A DNA stretch of 9,257 bases, from NCBI GenBank assembly GCA_023131935.1, contig JAGLYY010000078.1, forward strand, positions 1 through 9,257. Direction: 5' to 3'. This document shows, piece after piece, positions 1 through 6,723 of this stretch. Numbering within the stretch: position 1 is the stretch's first letter; each line of letters starts with the position of its first letter. The DNA is from Spirochaetales bacterium. Lineage in GTDB: Bacteria; Spirochaetota; Spirochaetia; JAGLYY01. The notes under the pieces are model-generated. The model was not told where the DNA came from and searched no databases. It was given only the letters and a program-made list of their open reading frames with translations. The position numbers were made by a program, and so were the translations under genes.

Positions 1-5
1 GAGGT

Positions 6-34
6 ATACTACCGATCTTTCTTTTTTTTGTCAA
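6..34 (-). promoter_or_regulatory. Sigma-70-type promoter pointing out of the left edge
   Basis: On the minus strand there is a perfect -35 TTGACA (34 to 29), a 17-base spacer that starts with a run of A, and a -10 TAGTAT (11 to 6) matching four of six consensus bases. It lies beyond the hairpin that follows pepF, so it would start a separate leftward transcript whose gene is outside the window. The layout is nearly the same as that of the promoter in front of gdhA. Confidence 0.5.
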
Positions 35-55
35 TAAGTTAAGGGACATAGAGAT

Positions 56-77
56 AAGCCCCCGGTTTCGGGGGCTT
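56..77 (-). terminator. GC-rich hairpin after pepF, probable terminator
   Basis: A perfect 9-bp stem (AAGCCCCCG against CGGGGGCTT) closes a 4-base loop, about 53 bases after the pepF stop codon. In the minus direction it is followed only by a weakly T-rich stretch (ATCTCTATG), and no T run follows it on the plus side. It is therefore an imperfect intrinsic terminator, but its position at the end of the leftward gene cluster and before a new leftward promoter supports that role. Confidence 0.55.
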
Positions 78-130
78 GGTTGAGCTAATTAATAACCGCT
101 TGCTTTTCTGGTGATTACTTCAGGCTGGAG

Positions 131-1930
131 TTACAGTAATTTCTCCAGCTGTTCTACCAGGTCTTTAAATTTATCCATCGCGGCCTGAACAGGTTCAGGT
201 TTACCCATATCTACTCCCACGAGTTTAAGGGATTCCAGGGGATATCTACTGCCGCCGGATTTCAGGAAAGCGAAGTATTCTTCCCGCTCCTTATCTCCCC
301 CCTCCATGACTTTTTCCGCAAGGGCGATGGATGCCGAGAGGCCGGTAGCGTACTTGTAGACATAAAAGGACCGGTAGAAATGAGGGATCCGGAGACCTTC
401 GAGATCGCTGACCTCTTCGAGTTTCATCTCGGGGCCAAAGTAACGCTCCAGGAGTTTCCGGTATTCCTTCCGGAGGCTGTCAACGGTTAATGCTCCGCCA
501 TCCTCCACCATACTGTGGGTCTTATGCTCGAATTCGGCAAACATGGTCTGCCGGAAGATTGTGGCGATAATATCATCTACCAGTTTCCCGATCAGATAGG
601 CTTGCACTTCTTCGGATTCGGCATTGTCGAGGAGAAATTTTGCAAGAAGCTGCTCATTGAAGGTGGAAGCAACCTCTGCTTCGAATATTGCGTAATGATA
701 GTGCTGGAAGGGGTTATTCCGGGAACTGAACCAGGAGTGCATCGAGTGTCCCCCTTCATGAGCAAGGGTAAAGAGGTCCCGGAGTACCTCCTCTTTATAA
801 TTCATCAGGATGTATGGATCACTGGTAAAGGTCCCGTAGGAGAATGCCCCGGAGTGCTTTCCCTTGTTTTCGTAGCGATCGACCCATCTGCCGAGAAGCC
901 CCTCTTTCAGGGTGTCTGTATATTCCTGCCCGAGGGGTTCGAGGGCTTTGACTATTACCTCTACCGCTTCTGCGAAAGTATGGCGGATCCTTACATCCTT
1001 TACGAGAGGGACATATACATCATAGTGCCGCAGTTCCTCCACTCCGAGGATTTTCTTCCGGAGGGCATAGTATTTGTGCAGGGTGGGGAGGTTGTCGTGG
1101 ATCACTTTGATAAGATTATCATACACCTCATCCGGTACCTTATCGGGGTAAAGGGCCATGGACCGGGCGTTTTCGTATCCCCGCACCCTGGAGAGGTATA
1201 TATCGTAATTGACACTTCCGGCATAAAGGTTTGCCAGGGTGTTTTTATGGCTTTCAAACTGCTGGTAAAACTGCTCGAAGGCTTTCCGTCGTATCTCCCG
1301 GTCCGGATCGATGAGAAAGGTGCTGAAGGTAGACTGACTTAAGGGTTTTGGCCCCAGAGGGGTATCTATCGTTCCGAAATCGAGGTCCACATCGGTAAGG
1401 GCACCAAAAGCCTTTGTTGGGGTTTGTGCCGATTCTGCCTGGAGAGCGAGGAGCCGCTCCTCATCCGCACTTAAAACATGGGGTTTGAAGTGGAGAATTT
1501 TCCGAAGGGCGATTTCAAAATCAGCAAGGCTGTCGCTTTTCAGGAATTCTTCCATCGTATTATCAGGAATTGCTTGAATCTCAGGTGTCTGGTAACTCGC
1601 CGCGGCATGGGCCTTGCTTGAAATAGCCATAAAACGGGCAAATCTCCCCTGCTGATCACTGTTCCCCGCATCCTCCGCTGTCCGCAGGAACGCGTAATGC
1701 CCAAGCCGTTCCTCAAGAATTTCAATCTTATTCATAAAATCAAGGCATTTCTTAAGGTTTTGAGCAGAAGTCCCCAGAGTGCCTTTAAATTTTTCTACCT
1801 GGGGGATCATCCCTTCATATTCCTTCAATTCCTCTTCCCAGGCTTTTTCGCCGGGAAAGAGTATTGAAAGGTCCCATGTGTGTGCGACGGGAATATCATC
1901 CCGTTTCGAAATAGTTGTTGTACCGCTCAT
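131..1930 (-). CDS. pepF: Oligoendopeptidase F, zinc metallopeptidase of family M3B
   Basis: This is a cytosolic zinc endopeptidase that in known relatives cuts short peptides of roughly 7 to 17 residues and helps recycle peptides. The 599-residue length is usual for PepF. The catalytic motif HEGGH lies at residues 391-395, with E392 as general base and H391 and H395 as zinc ligands. The third ligand is probably E419 in the downstream segment FEAEVASTFNE. The N-terminal part has the family style (WDLSILF near residue 19, then LGHYAFLRTAEDA). There is no signal peptide. The ATG at 1930 is preceded by AAGGA six to seven bases upstream, inside the end of rdgB, and overlaps the rdgB stop as ATGA, which suggests translational coupling. 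The gene is last in the leftward cluster. All expected active-site residues are present. The symbol pepF is a family name and the exact peptide specificity cannot be read from sequence. Confidence 0.95.
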   Translation of the reverse strand: MSGTTTISKRDDIPVAHTWDLSILFPGEKAWEEELKEYEGMIPQVEKFKGTLGTSAQNLKKCLDFMNKIEILEERLGHYAFLRTAEDAGNSDQQGRFARFMAISSKAHAAASYQTPEIQAIPDNTMEEFLKSDSLADFEIALRKILHFKPHVLSADEERLLALQAESAQTPTKAFGALTDVDLDFGTIDTPLGPKPLSQSTFSTFLIDPDREIRRKAFEQFYQQFESHKNTLANLYAGSVNYDIYLSRVRGYENARSMALYPDKVPDEVYDNLIKVIHDNLPTLHKYYALRKKILGVEELRHYDVYVPLVKDVRIRHTFAEAVEVIVKALEPLGQEYTDTLKEGLLGRWVDRYENKGKHSGAFSYGTFTSDPYILMNYKEEVLRDLFTLAHEGGHSMHSWFSSRNNPFQHYHYAIFEAEVASTFNEQLLAKFLLDNAESEEVQAYLIGKLVDDIIATIFRQTMFAEFEHKTHSMVEDGGALTVDSLRKEYRKLLERYFGPEMKLEEVSDLEGLRIPHFYRSFYVYKYATGLSASIALAEKVMEGGDKEREEYFAFLKSGGSRYPLESLKLVGVDMGKPEPVQAAMDKFKDLVEQLEKLL

Positions 1931-2526
1931 TGATGTTCCTTTAACTCCTTAAGTATTGATCTAATTCTTGCCCCCGCTTTACCACGGTGGGATATTTGGT
2001 TTTTTAGTTCCCAGGGGAGTTCCGCTACCGTTTGACCATATTCCGGCAGGAAGAACACAGGATCATATCCAAATCCGCCTTCCCCCCTGGGCGATTCGGT
2101 GATAATTCCATCCATTGTCTCCTGGGCGATAAAAAAGCGATAGGGAGAGAGATAGAGAACCATGGCGCATACAAAGAAACCCTGGCGGTTTTTAACCCCC
2201 TTCATTTTTTCAAGAAGATAGGCGTTTCGCTCTCCAGCTTCCAGGTTTCTTCCGGTTTCTTCAGAACCGTAGCGAGCGGAGAAGATTCCCGGTTCTCCAT
2301 TCAAAGCGGGGATTGAGAGTCCCGAATCATCAGCCAGTACAGGGTATTCCGCCTGGTTTCCAAGAGAGCGTGCTTTTTTCAAAGCATTTTCCAGGTAGGT
2401 CTCTCCATCTTCTTCCACGTCAAAGGTGAGTCCCGCTTCAGAAGGAAGGAGAATGCGATGATCAGGGAGGATCTTTTCGATCTCCTTCCGCTTATGGGAG
2501 TTTCCGCTTGCAAGAATTATTGTCAT
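1927..2526 (-). CDS. rdgB: RdgB/HAM1-type non-canonical purine NTP pyrophosphatase
   Basis: The enzyme hydrolyses dITP, ITP and XTP to monophosphate and pyrophosphate, keeping deaminated purines out of DNA and RNA. Numbered from the ATG at 2526, the 199-residue product has the family landmarks: LASGN near the N terminus (S7, N9, with K12), E39 in the EEDGETYLENA segment, the signature LADDSGL with D67 as likely catalytic acid/base, GEGGFGYDPVF at 148-158, and KNQISHRGKA at 175-184. An upstream in-frame TTG at 2556 would add ten residues. I prefer the ATG because the family normally begins a few residues before the SGN motif. Neither start has a good Shine-Dalgarno, and a small inverted repeat (CCATA-TC-TATGG, 2540-2551) lies between them. 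It follows the sigma-like gene by 52 bases and overlaps pepF by four. E. coli RdgB is the best known relative. Confidence 0.93.
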   Translation of the reverse strand: MTIILASGNSHKRKEIEKILPDHRILLPSEAGLTFDVEEDGETYLENALKKARSLGNQAEYPVLADDSGLSIPALNGEPGIFSARYGSEETGRNLEAGERNAYLLEKMKGVKNRQGFFVCAMVLYLSPYRFFIAQETMDGIITESPRGEGGFGYDPVFFLPEYGQTVAELPWELKNQISHRGKAGARIRSILKELKEHQ

Positions 2527-2578
2527 GGTACAAGAATATCCATAGATATGGAGCAAGTCCAGAGAATAACAGCAATTC

Positions 2579-3436
2579 TTATCCTGTTTTAAATTGTTTC
2601 TTGAGGTAAAAAAGCCCGGAATCGATGCTGCCTTTAGGGATATCCATAACTTCCGCGATCTCTGTATTTGTTGCCGAAAGTGAAACCTTGTTTATTTCCC
2701 CATTTACCGATAACAGTCGACGTTTTTCCTTCATGATGCAGTTTATAAGGTCTTCCCGTTCGTTTTCGGTAGCAGCGTAAAATAACTTTTCGTGGTTCCA
2801 GGTAAGCTGGTAGAAACAATTATTTCTTTTTGTTGACAGATGTCTTAAACGTTCTTTCCTGGCGATGATCCGGTCTCTGAGTTTCAGAATACATTGATGA
2901 AGCCAGTTCTCGTCTGCTCCGGTGACCTGCTGGACCGCCCGGATCATCTCATCATCCACCCTTATTGCCTCCTTCAAAAGGAGATAGATTAGCCTCTTTT
3001 GCGTTGACTTGCTTTTTACAGTCCCGCCATCTTCAATCCTGAGGATCTTTGCCGCTTCATCAGAGACACTCAAGCCCTCACCCGCCGGTTCGCAACAGGA
3101 CTCGGTTTCATGGTACTGTTCCCAAAATGATTTTTTTTTAAGGATCCCCTCCTGAAAACTCTCCCTTCTTTTTCTGGAAGAGAAACTTTTCATCTGCCAG
3201 TTAAGGGAAACAGCAAGGTATGCTTCAAAAGGGGGCCCATCGTAGGTGAATCGTTGAATGAGTCCTGGAATTTTCGGGAAGAATTGTATAAAAAAATCGC
3301 TGCAGTCATCTTCATTCCAGCCCCTCCGCCTTCTTGGATAGGCATACACATCATGGCTGATTCTCAGAACAAGTTTTCTGAAACCCTTTCCGGTCTTTTT
3401 ATAGTTGAGAACTTCTTTTGTGAGAGATTCCTGCAT
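2579..3436 (-). CDS. Divergent sigma-70-like regulator with a long middle insert
   Basis: I do not recognise a named gene. The 285-residue product resembles an ECF-style sigma factor at both ends. Residues about 19-93 look like region 2: an acidic EDD at 42-44, aromatic-rich FFIQFFPKI, then PFEAYLAVSLNWQMKSF and a basic SRKRR. Residues about 256-281 look like the region 4 helix-turn-helix (TEIAEVMDIPKGSIDSGLFYLKK). The stretch between them is about 160 residues, rich in K, R and E, and far longer than the usual ECF linker. The ATG at 3436 is chosen over an upstream in-frame start at 3556 because GGGAGGGGAG sits just before it and the upstream 40 residues look unlike a domain. A nine-A run encodes K100-K102. 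It is first in the leftward cluster and divergent from the receiver/ATP-grasp gene. It could instead be a non-sigma DNA-binding protein; the product class is an inference from motif shape. Confidence 0.6.
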   Translation of the reverse strand: MQESLTKEVLNYKKTGKGFRKLVLRISHDVYAYPRRRRGWNEDDCSDFFIQFFPKIPGLIQRFTYDGPPFEAYLAVSLNWQMKSFSSRKRRESFQEGILKKKSFWEQYHETESCCEPAGEGLSVSDEAAKILRIEDGGTVKSKSTQKRLIYLLLKEAIRVDDEMIRAVQQVTGADENWLHQCILKLRDRIIARKERLRHLSTKRNNCFYQLTWNHEKLFYAATENEREDLINCIMKEKRRLLSVNGEINKVSLSATNTEIAEVMDIPKGSIDSGLFYLKKQFKTG

Positions 3437-3440
3437 TTGA

Positions 3441-3450
3441 CTCCCCTCCC
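3441..3450 (-). promoter_or_regulatory. Strong ribosome binding site that sets the sigma-like start
   Basis: On the minus strand GGGAGGGGAG ends four bases before the ATG at 3436, and its GGAGG core (3449 to 3445) is eight bases from that ATG. This decides the start against the in-frame ATG 120 bases upstream, which has no such site. Confidence 0.8.
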
Positions 3451-3520
3451 TTTTTCTATGCAGTATTAAATAGCAGATATCGTGCCATTTTGTGTTGATC
3501 AGATCAGAGAGATGAAGCTG

Positions 3521-3540
3521 TTTCTTAACATTTCTTAACA
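3521..3540 (+). repeat. Exact tandem 10-bp repeat, candidate operator
   Basis: TTTCTTAACA occurs twice back to back with no mismatch, giving two TTAACA hexamers one helical turn apart. Direct repeats with this pitch are typical sites for OmpR/PhoB-family response regulators, and TTAACA-like hexamers are the known motif of Bacillus PhoP. It lies 84 bases upstream of the sigma-like start and 107 bases upstream of the rightward start. The regulator that might bind is unknown. Confidence 0.5.
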
Positions 3541-3611
3541 TTAGAATGGTTGACATTTTTTTTGAATTTCGGTTTACAAAGATCAGGTATTTGAGAATAG
3601 GCCTGCCTGGC

Positions 3612-3641
3612 TTTACCTGTCTATGGTTTTTTTTGTATCAT
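3612..3641 (+). promoter_or_regulatory. Candidate promoter giving a leaderless transcript
   Basis: TTTACC (3612-3617, four of six -35 bases) and TATCAT (3636-3641, five of six -10 bases) are 18 bases apart. Transcription starting about seven bases after the -10 would begin at or next to the ATG at 3648. That fits the absence of any Shine-Dalgarno before this ATG. Confidence 0.4.
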
Positions 3642-3647
3642 TTAATT

Positions 3648-6647
3648 ATGGATGTAAAGGAACTCGATTATTTTTATAACAAGTTTAAATATGGAGAAGA
3701 CAACTTCCATAACCTCATGCAGTACAGGGTCCGGAAAATTCTTCTCATTTCCACCTTCTACGATGCCTATATCTTCGAACACGATTCCAAATTAGCCGAT
3801 CAGATTGTCGGTGAATACCATCAACTCAATCTGACTACAGTTCCGAGGATGGTGAGTGCTCCTACCGGAAAGGAAGCCCTTAGAAAACTGGAGGGGGAGC
3901 ATTTTGATCTCGTTATTACTACCATGCGGATCGGTGAAATCTCCCCCTTTGAATTAGCGGACAAGGTAAAAGAAATTTCGCCAGACACGGCGGTCCTTCT
4001 GCTTCTCACCGGAAAGACCGACATCAACCTGGTTAACCGGAACCAGCATCGTATGGAGAACATCGAAAACGTTTTTCTCTGGAATGGCAATTCCCGATTA
4101 TTCCTGGCGATGATAAAGTACATTGAGGACAAGCGTAACGTACTTTACGACACCGAGAAGGGGTTTGTGCGGGTTATTCTCTTAGTGGAGGATTCCATCA
4201 CCTTTTCATCCATGTATCTGCCCTTGTTGTATACCGAGATTATGGAACAAACCCAGCGCCTTATTGCCCAGGAACTGAACGACAACACAAAGTATCACCG
4301 TATGCGCACCAGGCCGAAGGTCCTTCTCGCCCGTACTTACGAAGAAGCGGTGGAAACAACGAACCGGTTTAAGGATTATCTCCTTGGGATAATCAGTGAT
4401 GTGGAGTTCACCCACGGTGGTGAGATAGATCGGGAAGCGGGATTCAATCTCCTCAAAACGCTCCGGGAAGAGGGGAATGATGTGCCCGTTCTCCTTCAAT
4501 CATCGGACCGCACAAAAAGGGAAACTGCCGAAAGGTTAAAAGTACAGTTTCTCTATAAGAGAGCGCCGACCCTGCTCGCCGAACTGCGCCATTTTATCTT
4601 AAGTAACCTCGGATTTGGGGATTTCGTTTTCAAAGATGAAGGAGGGCAAGAGATTAGCCGTGCCCACACTCTGAAGGATTTTGAGTCCATTTTTCCCACT
4701 GTACCGATCAAGTCATTACTCTTTCATGCCTCAAATGATCACTTTTCCGGATGGCTCACCGCCCATGGCGAGTTTCAGGTCGCCAGAAGGATAAAACCGG
4801 TCAAGGTTTCTGATTTTGGCAATCCTGAGGATATGCGGATCTTCCTGACCGATATCTTCAAAGAGGTCCGGGAGCAAAGGAACCGCGGTAAAATCGTCGA
4901 TTTCGATGAATCGGTCCTTCAGCAGGAAAACGTAATCGTACGAATAGGCAGTGGTTCTCTCGGTGGAAAGGGAAGAGGATTAGCCTTTTTTAACACTCTC
5001 CTCGTTACCACCGAAATTGCGAAAAAATACGGGGACATCCGTATCCAGATCCCCCGGTCTTCCATTATTGGGACCCAGGAATTTGATCTCTTCATGCAGG
5101 AAAACGACCTTGAGAATATCCATCATCGGGCAAGCGATGAAGAGATAAAAAAGGTATTTCTCCAGGGACAACTTTCCGAACAGGTTATGGACCAGTTGAT
5201 AATATATCTTAAGCACATTACCGGGCCCCTTGCTGTCCGCTCATCAGGGCTCCTTGAAGACAGCCAGTCTCAACCCTTTGCCGGGGTTTACGAAACCTAC
5301 ATGGTTCCCAATAACAGCCCCGATTTCAACACACGGTTAAGGCAGGTGTGTGACGCGATCAAGCTTGTTTACGCTTCGGTTTTCCTGGAAAACGCTGTTT
5401 CTTACATAGAAACCTTAAACTACGGTATCGAAGAGGAGAAGATGGCTGTCATCATTCAGGAACTTGTGGGAAACCGGTATGATGATATTTTTTACCCCCA
5501 TTTCGCCGGGGTTGCTCAATCCCATAATTATTACCCAATCTCCCATATGGAACATGCTGACGGTGTTGTTATGCTCGCGGCGGGACTTGGTCAATCGGTT
5601 GTCAGGGGGGGCAGGGAGTATATGTTCTGTCCAAAGTATCCCGAAATCACATACGGCGCGGTCAAAGATCTCCTGCGCTCCTCTCAGACCCACTTTTTTG
5701 CACTTGATATGACAAAAGATAACTGTGACCTGTCGCGGGGGGAAGATGTGACCCTTCGCAATCCGCGGATTTCCGTCGCCGAAAAACAGGGGACCCTGCG
5801 GCATCTTGCATCGGTATGGGATAATGATAATGATCGAATCCTCGATGGCCTCTCCAATCCCGGACCTAGAATTGTAAACTTCGCCAATATTCTAAAGTAC
5901 GAGTACTTCCCCCTGGCAAAGGTCTTGCAGGATATCCTTACCCTGTCTGAAATCGCGCTCGGTATTCCTGTGGAAATTGAGTTTGCCGTTGATCTTACGA
6001 AGAATCCCCGGGAAGGAATAGTGCCGACCTTCTACCTGCTTCAGGTCCGCCCTCTTTCGGTGAATCCAGAGGAGGCATCCATTGACCTGGACGGGATGGA
6101 ACCTGGAGATCTCCTTCTCTACTCCCGGGAGGCCCTGGGGAATGGTCTCGTTGAAGATATACACGATATCCTCTACCTGGATCCCCATCGATTCGATAAT
6201 ACAAAAACCCATGAAATCCAGCAGGAGGTCGCGGAGTTTAACAAGCGGCTAAAGGAAACCACCGGTGGGTACATCCTGATTGGTCCGGGGCGATGGGGTA
6301 CAAGAGACCGTTTTCTTGGTGTTCCGGTTACCTGGGGACAGATTAACCGTTCGAGGATTATTGTAGAAACAGGTCTTGAGGATTTTGATATTGAACCATC
6401 TCAAGGTTCCCATTTCTTTCATAACCTTGTAGCCATGAATGTCGGTTATTTAAACATTCCCTTCCATAACGCCGAAACTGCCTTTATTGACTGGAAATGG
6501 CTGAAGGAGCAGGAGGTAGTCGATGAGGGGACTTATTTCCGTCATATCCGTACAAAGACCCCCTTAAAGGTACAAATGGACGGCAAACATAGCGAGGCGG
6601 TAGTTTATAAGAATGAAGGCTGTAGGGGGAAGGCTGTAGGTGTTTAG
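3648..6647 (+). CDS. Dual-receiver PEP-synthase-like ATP-binding protein of unknown reaction
   Basis: The 999-residue product has these parts. Residues about 28-135 form a receiver-like fold in which the phosphoacceptor aspartate is replaced (DLVITTMRIG, T92). Residues about 175-320 form a second receiver with the expected E181/D182, D251, S285 and K304, and about 25 extra residues between its first strand and D251. A conserved linker follows (about 320-430). Residues about 430-805 match the PEP synthase/PPDK ATP-binding domain: GGKGRG at 439-444 (K441), AVRSSGLLED (R531), AAGLGQSVVRGG near 644-655, VEIE with E776 and E778, and LLQVRPL with Q799 and R801. The C-terminal part (about 840-999) has GPGRWG at 879-884 and SQGSHFFHNL. 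No phosphohistidine swivel domain or PEP/pyruvate barrel is present, so PEP synthesis is unlikely. I recall a similar family of about 1000 residues in Bacteroidetes, usually labelled phosphoenolpyruvate synthase. The ATG at 3648 lacks a Shine-Dalgarno; an in-frame extension to 3546 is rejected. The last residues (GCRGKAVGV) come from a repeat. Confidence 0.88.
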   Translation: MDVKELDYFYNKFKYGEDNFHNLMQYRVRKILLISTFYDAYIFEHDSKLADQIVGEYHQLNLTTVPRMVSAPTGKEALRKLEGEHFDLVITTMRIGEISPFELADKVKEISPDTAVLLLLTGKTDINLVNRNQHRMENIENVFLWNGNSRLFLAMIKYIEDKRNVLYDTEKGFVRVILLVEDSITFSSMYLPLLYTEIMEQTQRLIAQELNDNTKYHRMRTRPKVLLARTYEEAVETTNRFKDYLLGIISDVEFTHGGEIDREAGFNLLKTLREEGNDVPVLLQSSDRTKRETAERLKVQFLYKRAPTLLAELRHFILSNLGFGDFVFKDEGGQEISRAHTLKDFESIFPTVPIKSLLFHASNDHFSGWLTAHGEFQVARRIKPVKVSDFGNPEDMRIFLTDIFKEVREQRNRGKIVDFDESVLQQENVIVRIGSGSLGGKGRGLAFFNTLLVTTEIAKKYGDIRIQIPRSSIIGTQEFDLFMQENDLENIHHRASDEEIKKVFLQGQLSEQVMDQLIIYLKHITGPLAVRSSGLLEDSQSQPFAGVYETYMVPNNSPDFNTRLRQVCDAIKLVYASVFLENAVSYIETLNYGIEEEKMAVIIQELVGNRYDDIFYPHFAGVAQSHNYYPISHMEHADGVVMLAAGLGQSVVRGGREYMFCPKYPEITYGAVKDLLRSSQTHFFALDMTKDNCDLSRGEDVTLRNPRISVAEKQGTLRHLASVWDNDNDRILDGLSNPGPRIVNFANILKYEYFPLAKVLQDILTLSEIALGIPVEIEFAVDLTKNPREGIVPTFYLLQVRPLSVNPEEASIDLDGMEPGDLLLYSREALGNGLVEDIHDILYLDPHRFDNTKTHEIQQEVAEFNKRLKETTGGYILIGPGRWGTRDRFLGVPVTWGQINRSRIIVETGLEDFDIEPSQGSHFFHNLVAMNVGYLNIPFHNAETAFIDWKWLKEQEVVDEGTYFRHIRTKTPLKVQMDGKHSEAVVYKNEGCRGKAVGV

Positions 6648-6662
6648 GCTATAGGCTGTTAG
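6617..6662 (+). repeat. Cluster of AGGCTGTAG-type short repeats over the stop codon
   Basis: AGGCTGTAG occurs exactly at 6617-6625 and 6631-6639, followed by AGGCTATAG at 6646-6654 and AGGCTGTTAG at 6653-6662. The start-to-start spacings are 14, 15 and 7 bases. The TAG stop codon of the receiver/ATP-grasp gene (6645-6647) overlaps the third unit. The rest of the gap up to the gdhA promoter is A/T rich and shows no clear terminator hairpin. Confidence 0.6.
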
Positions 6663-6723
6663 GGTCGGATTATTCACTCAAAGTCAAATCACAAAAAAAC
6701 ACTACTTTCTTGTAATTATTTCA

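Larger units (their letters stand above)
3437..3647. other. Divergent intergenic regulatory region
   Basis: These 211 bases separate the start codons of the sigma-like gene (leftward) and the receiver/ATP-grasp gene (rightward). They hold a tandem 10-bp repeat (3521-3540), a perfect TTGACA at 3550-3555 with only a poor -10 (TTTACA) 17 bases later, T8 runs near 3556 and 3627, and a better rightward promoter close to the start at 3648. For the leftward gene the best -10-like element is TTTAAT (3470 to 3465), about 30 bases before its ATG, but no convincing -35 is seen. Both open frames extend into this region (to 3556 and 3546), but I do not think those extensions are translated. Confidence 0.6.

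Noticed and set aside
515..1342. Long open frame of 275 codons on the plus strand
   Set aside because: It lies entirely opposite the well-supported pepF gene and its translation has no recognisable motif; it is a codon-bias shadow.
2527..2556. TTG start adding ten residues to RdgB
   Set aside because: The family normally starts just before the SGN motif, and the TTG has no better ribosome binding site than the ATG.
3437..3556. In-frame N-terminal extension of the sigma-like protein
   Set aside because: A very strong Shine-Dalgarno precedes the internal ATG at 3436, and the extension contains the tandem operator-like repeat.
3550..3578. Perfect TTGACA as the main rightward promoter
   Set aside because: The matching -10 (TTTACA) is poor; the TTTACC/TATCAT pair nearer the gene fits better, though this one is not excluded.
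3546..3647. In-frame N-terminal extension of the receiver/ATP-grasp protein with a hydrophobic stretch resembling a membrane anchor
   Set aside because: It covers the promoter elements and T8 runs, has no Shine-Dalgarno, and the family as I recall it begins close to the ATG at 3648.
6648..6723. Search for a terminator after the receiver/ATP-grasp gene
   Set aside because: No stem-loop followed by a T run is visible, so none is annotated.
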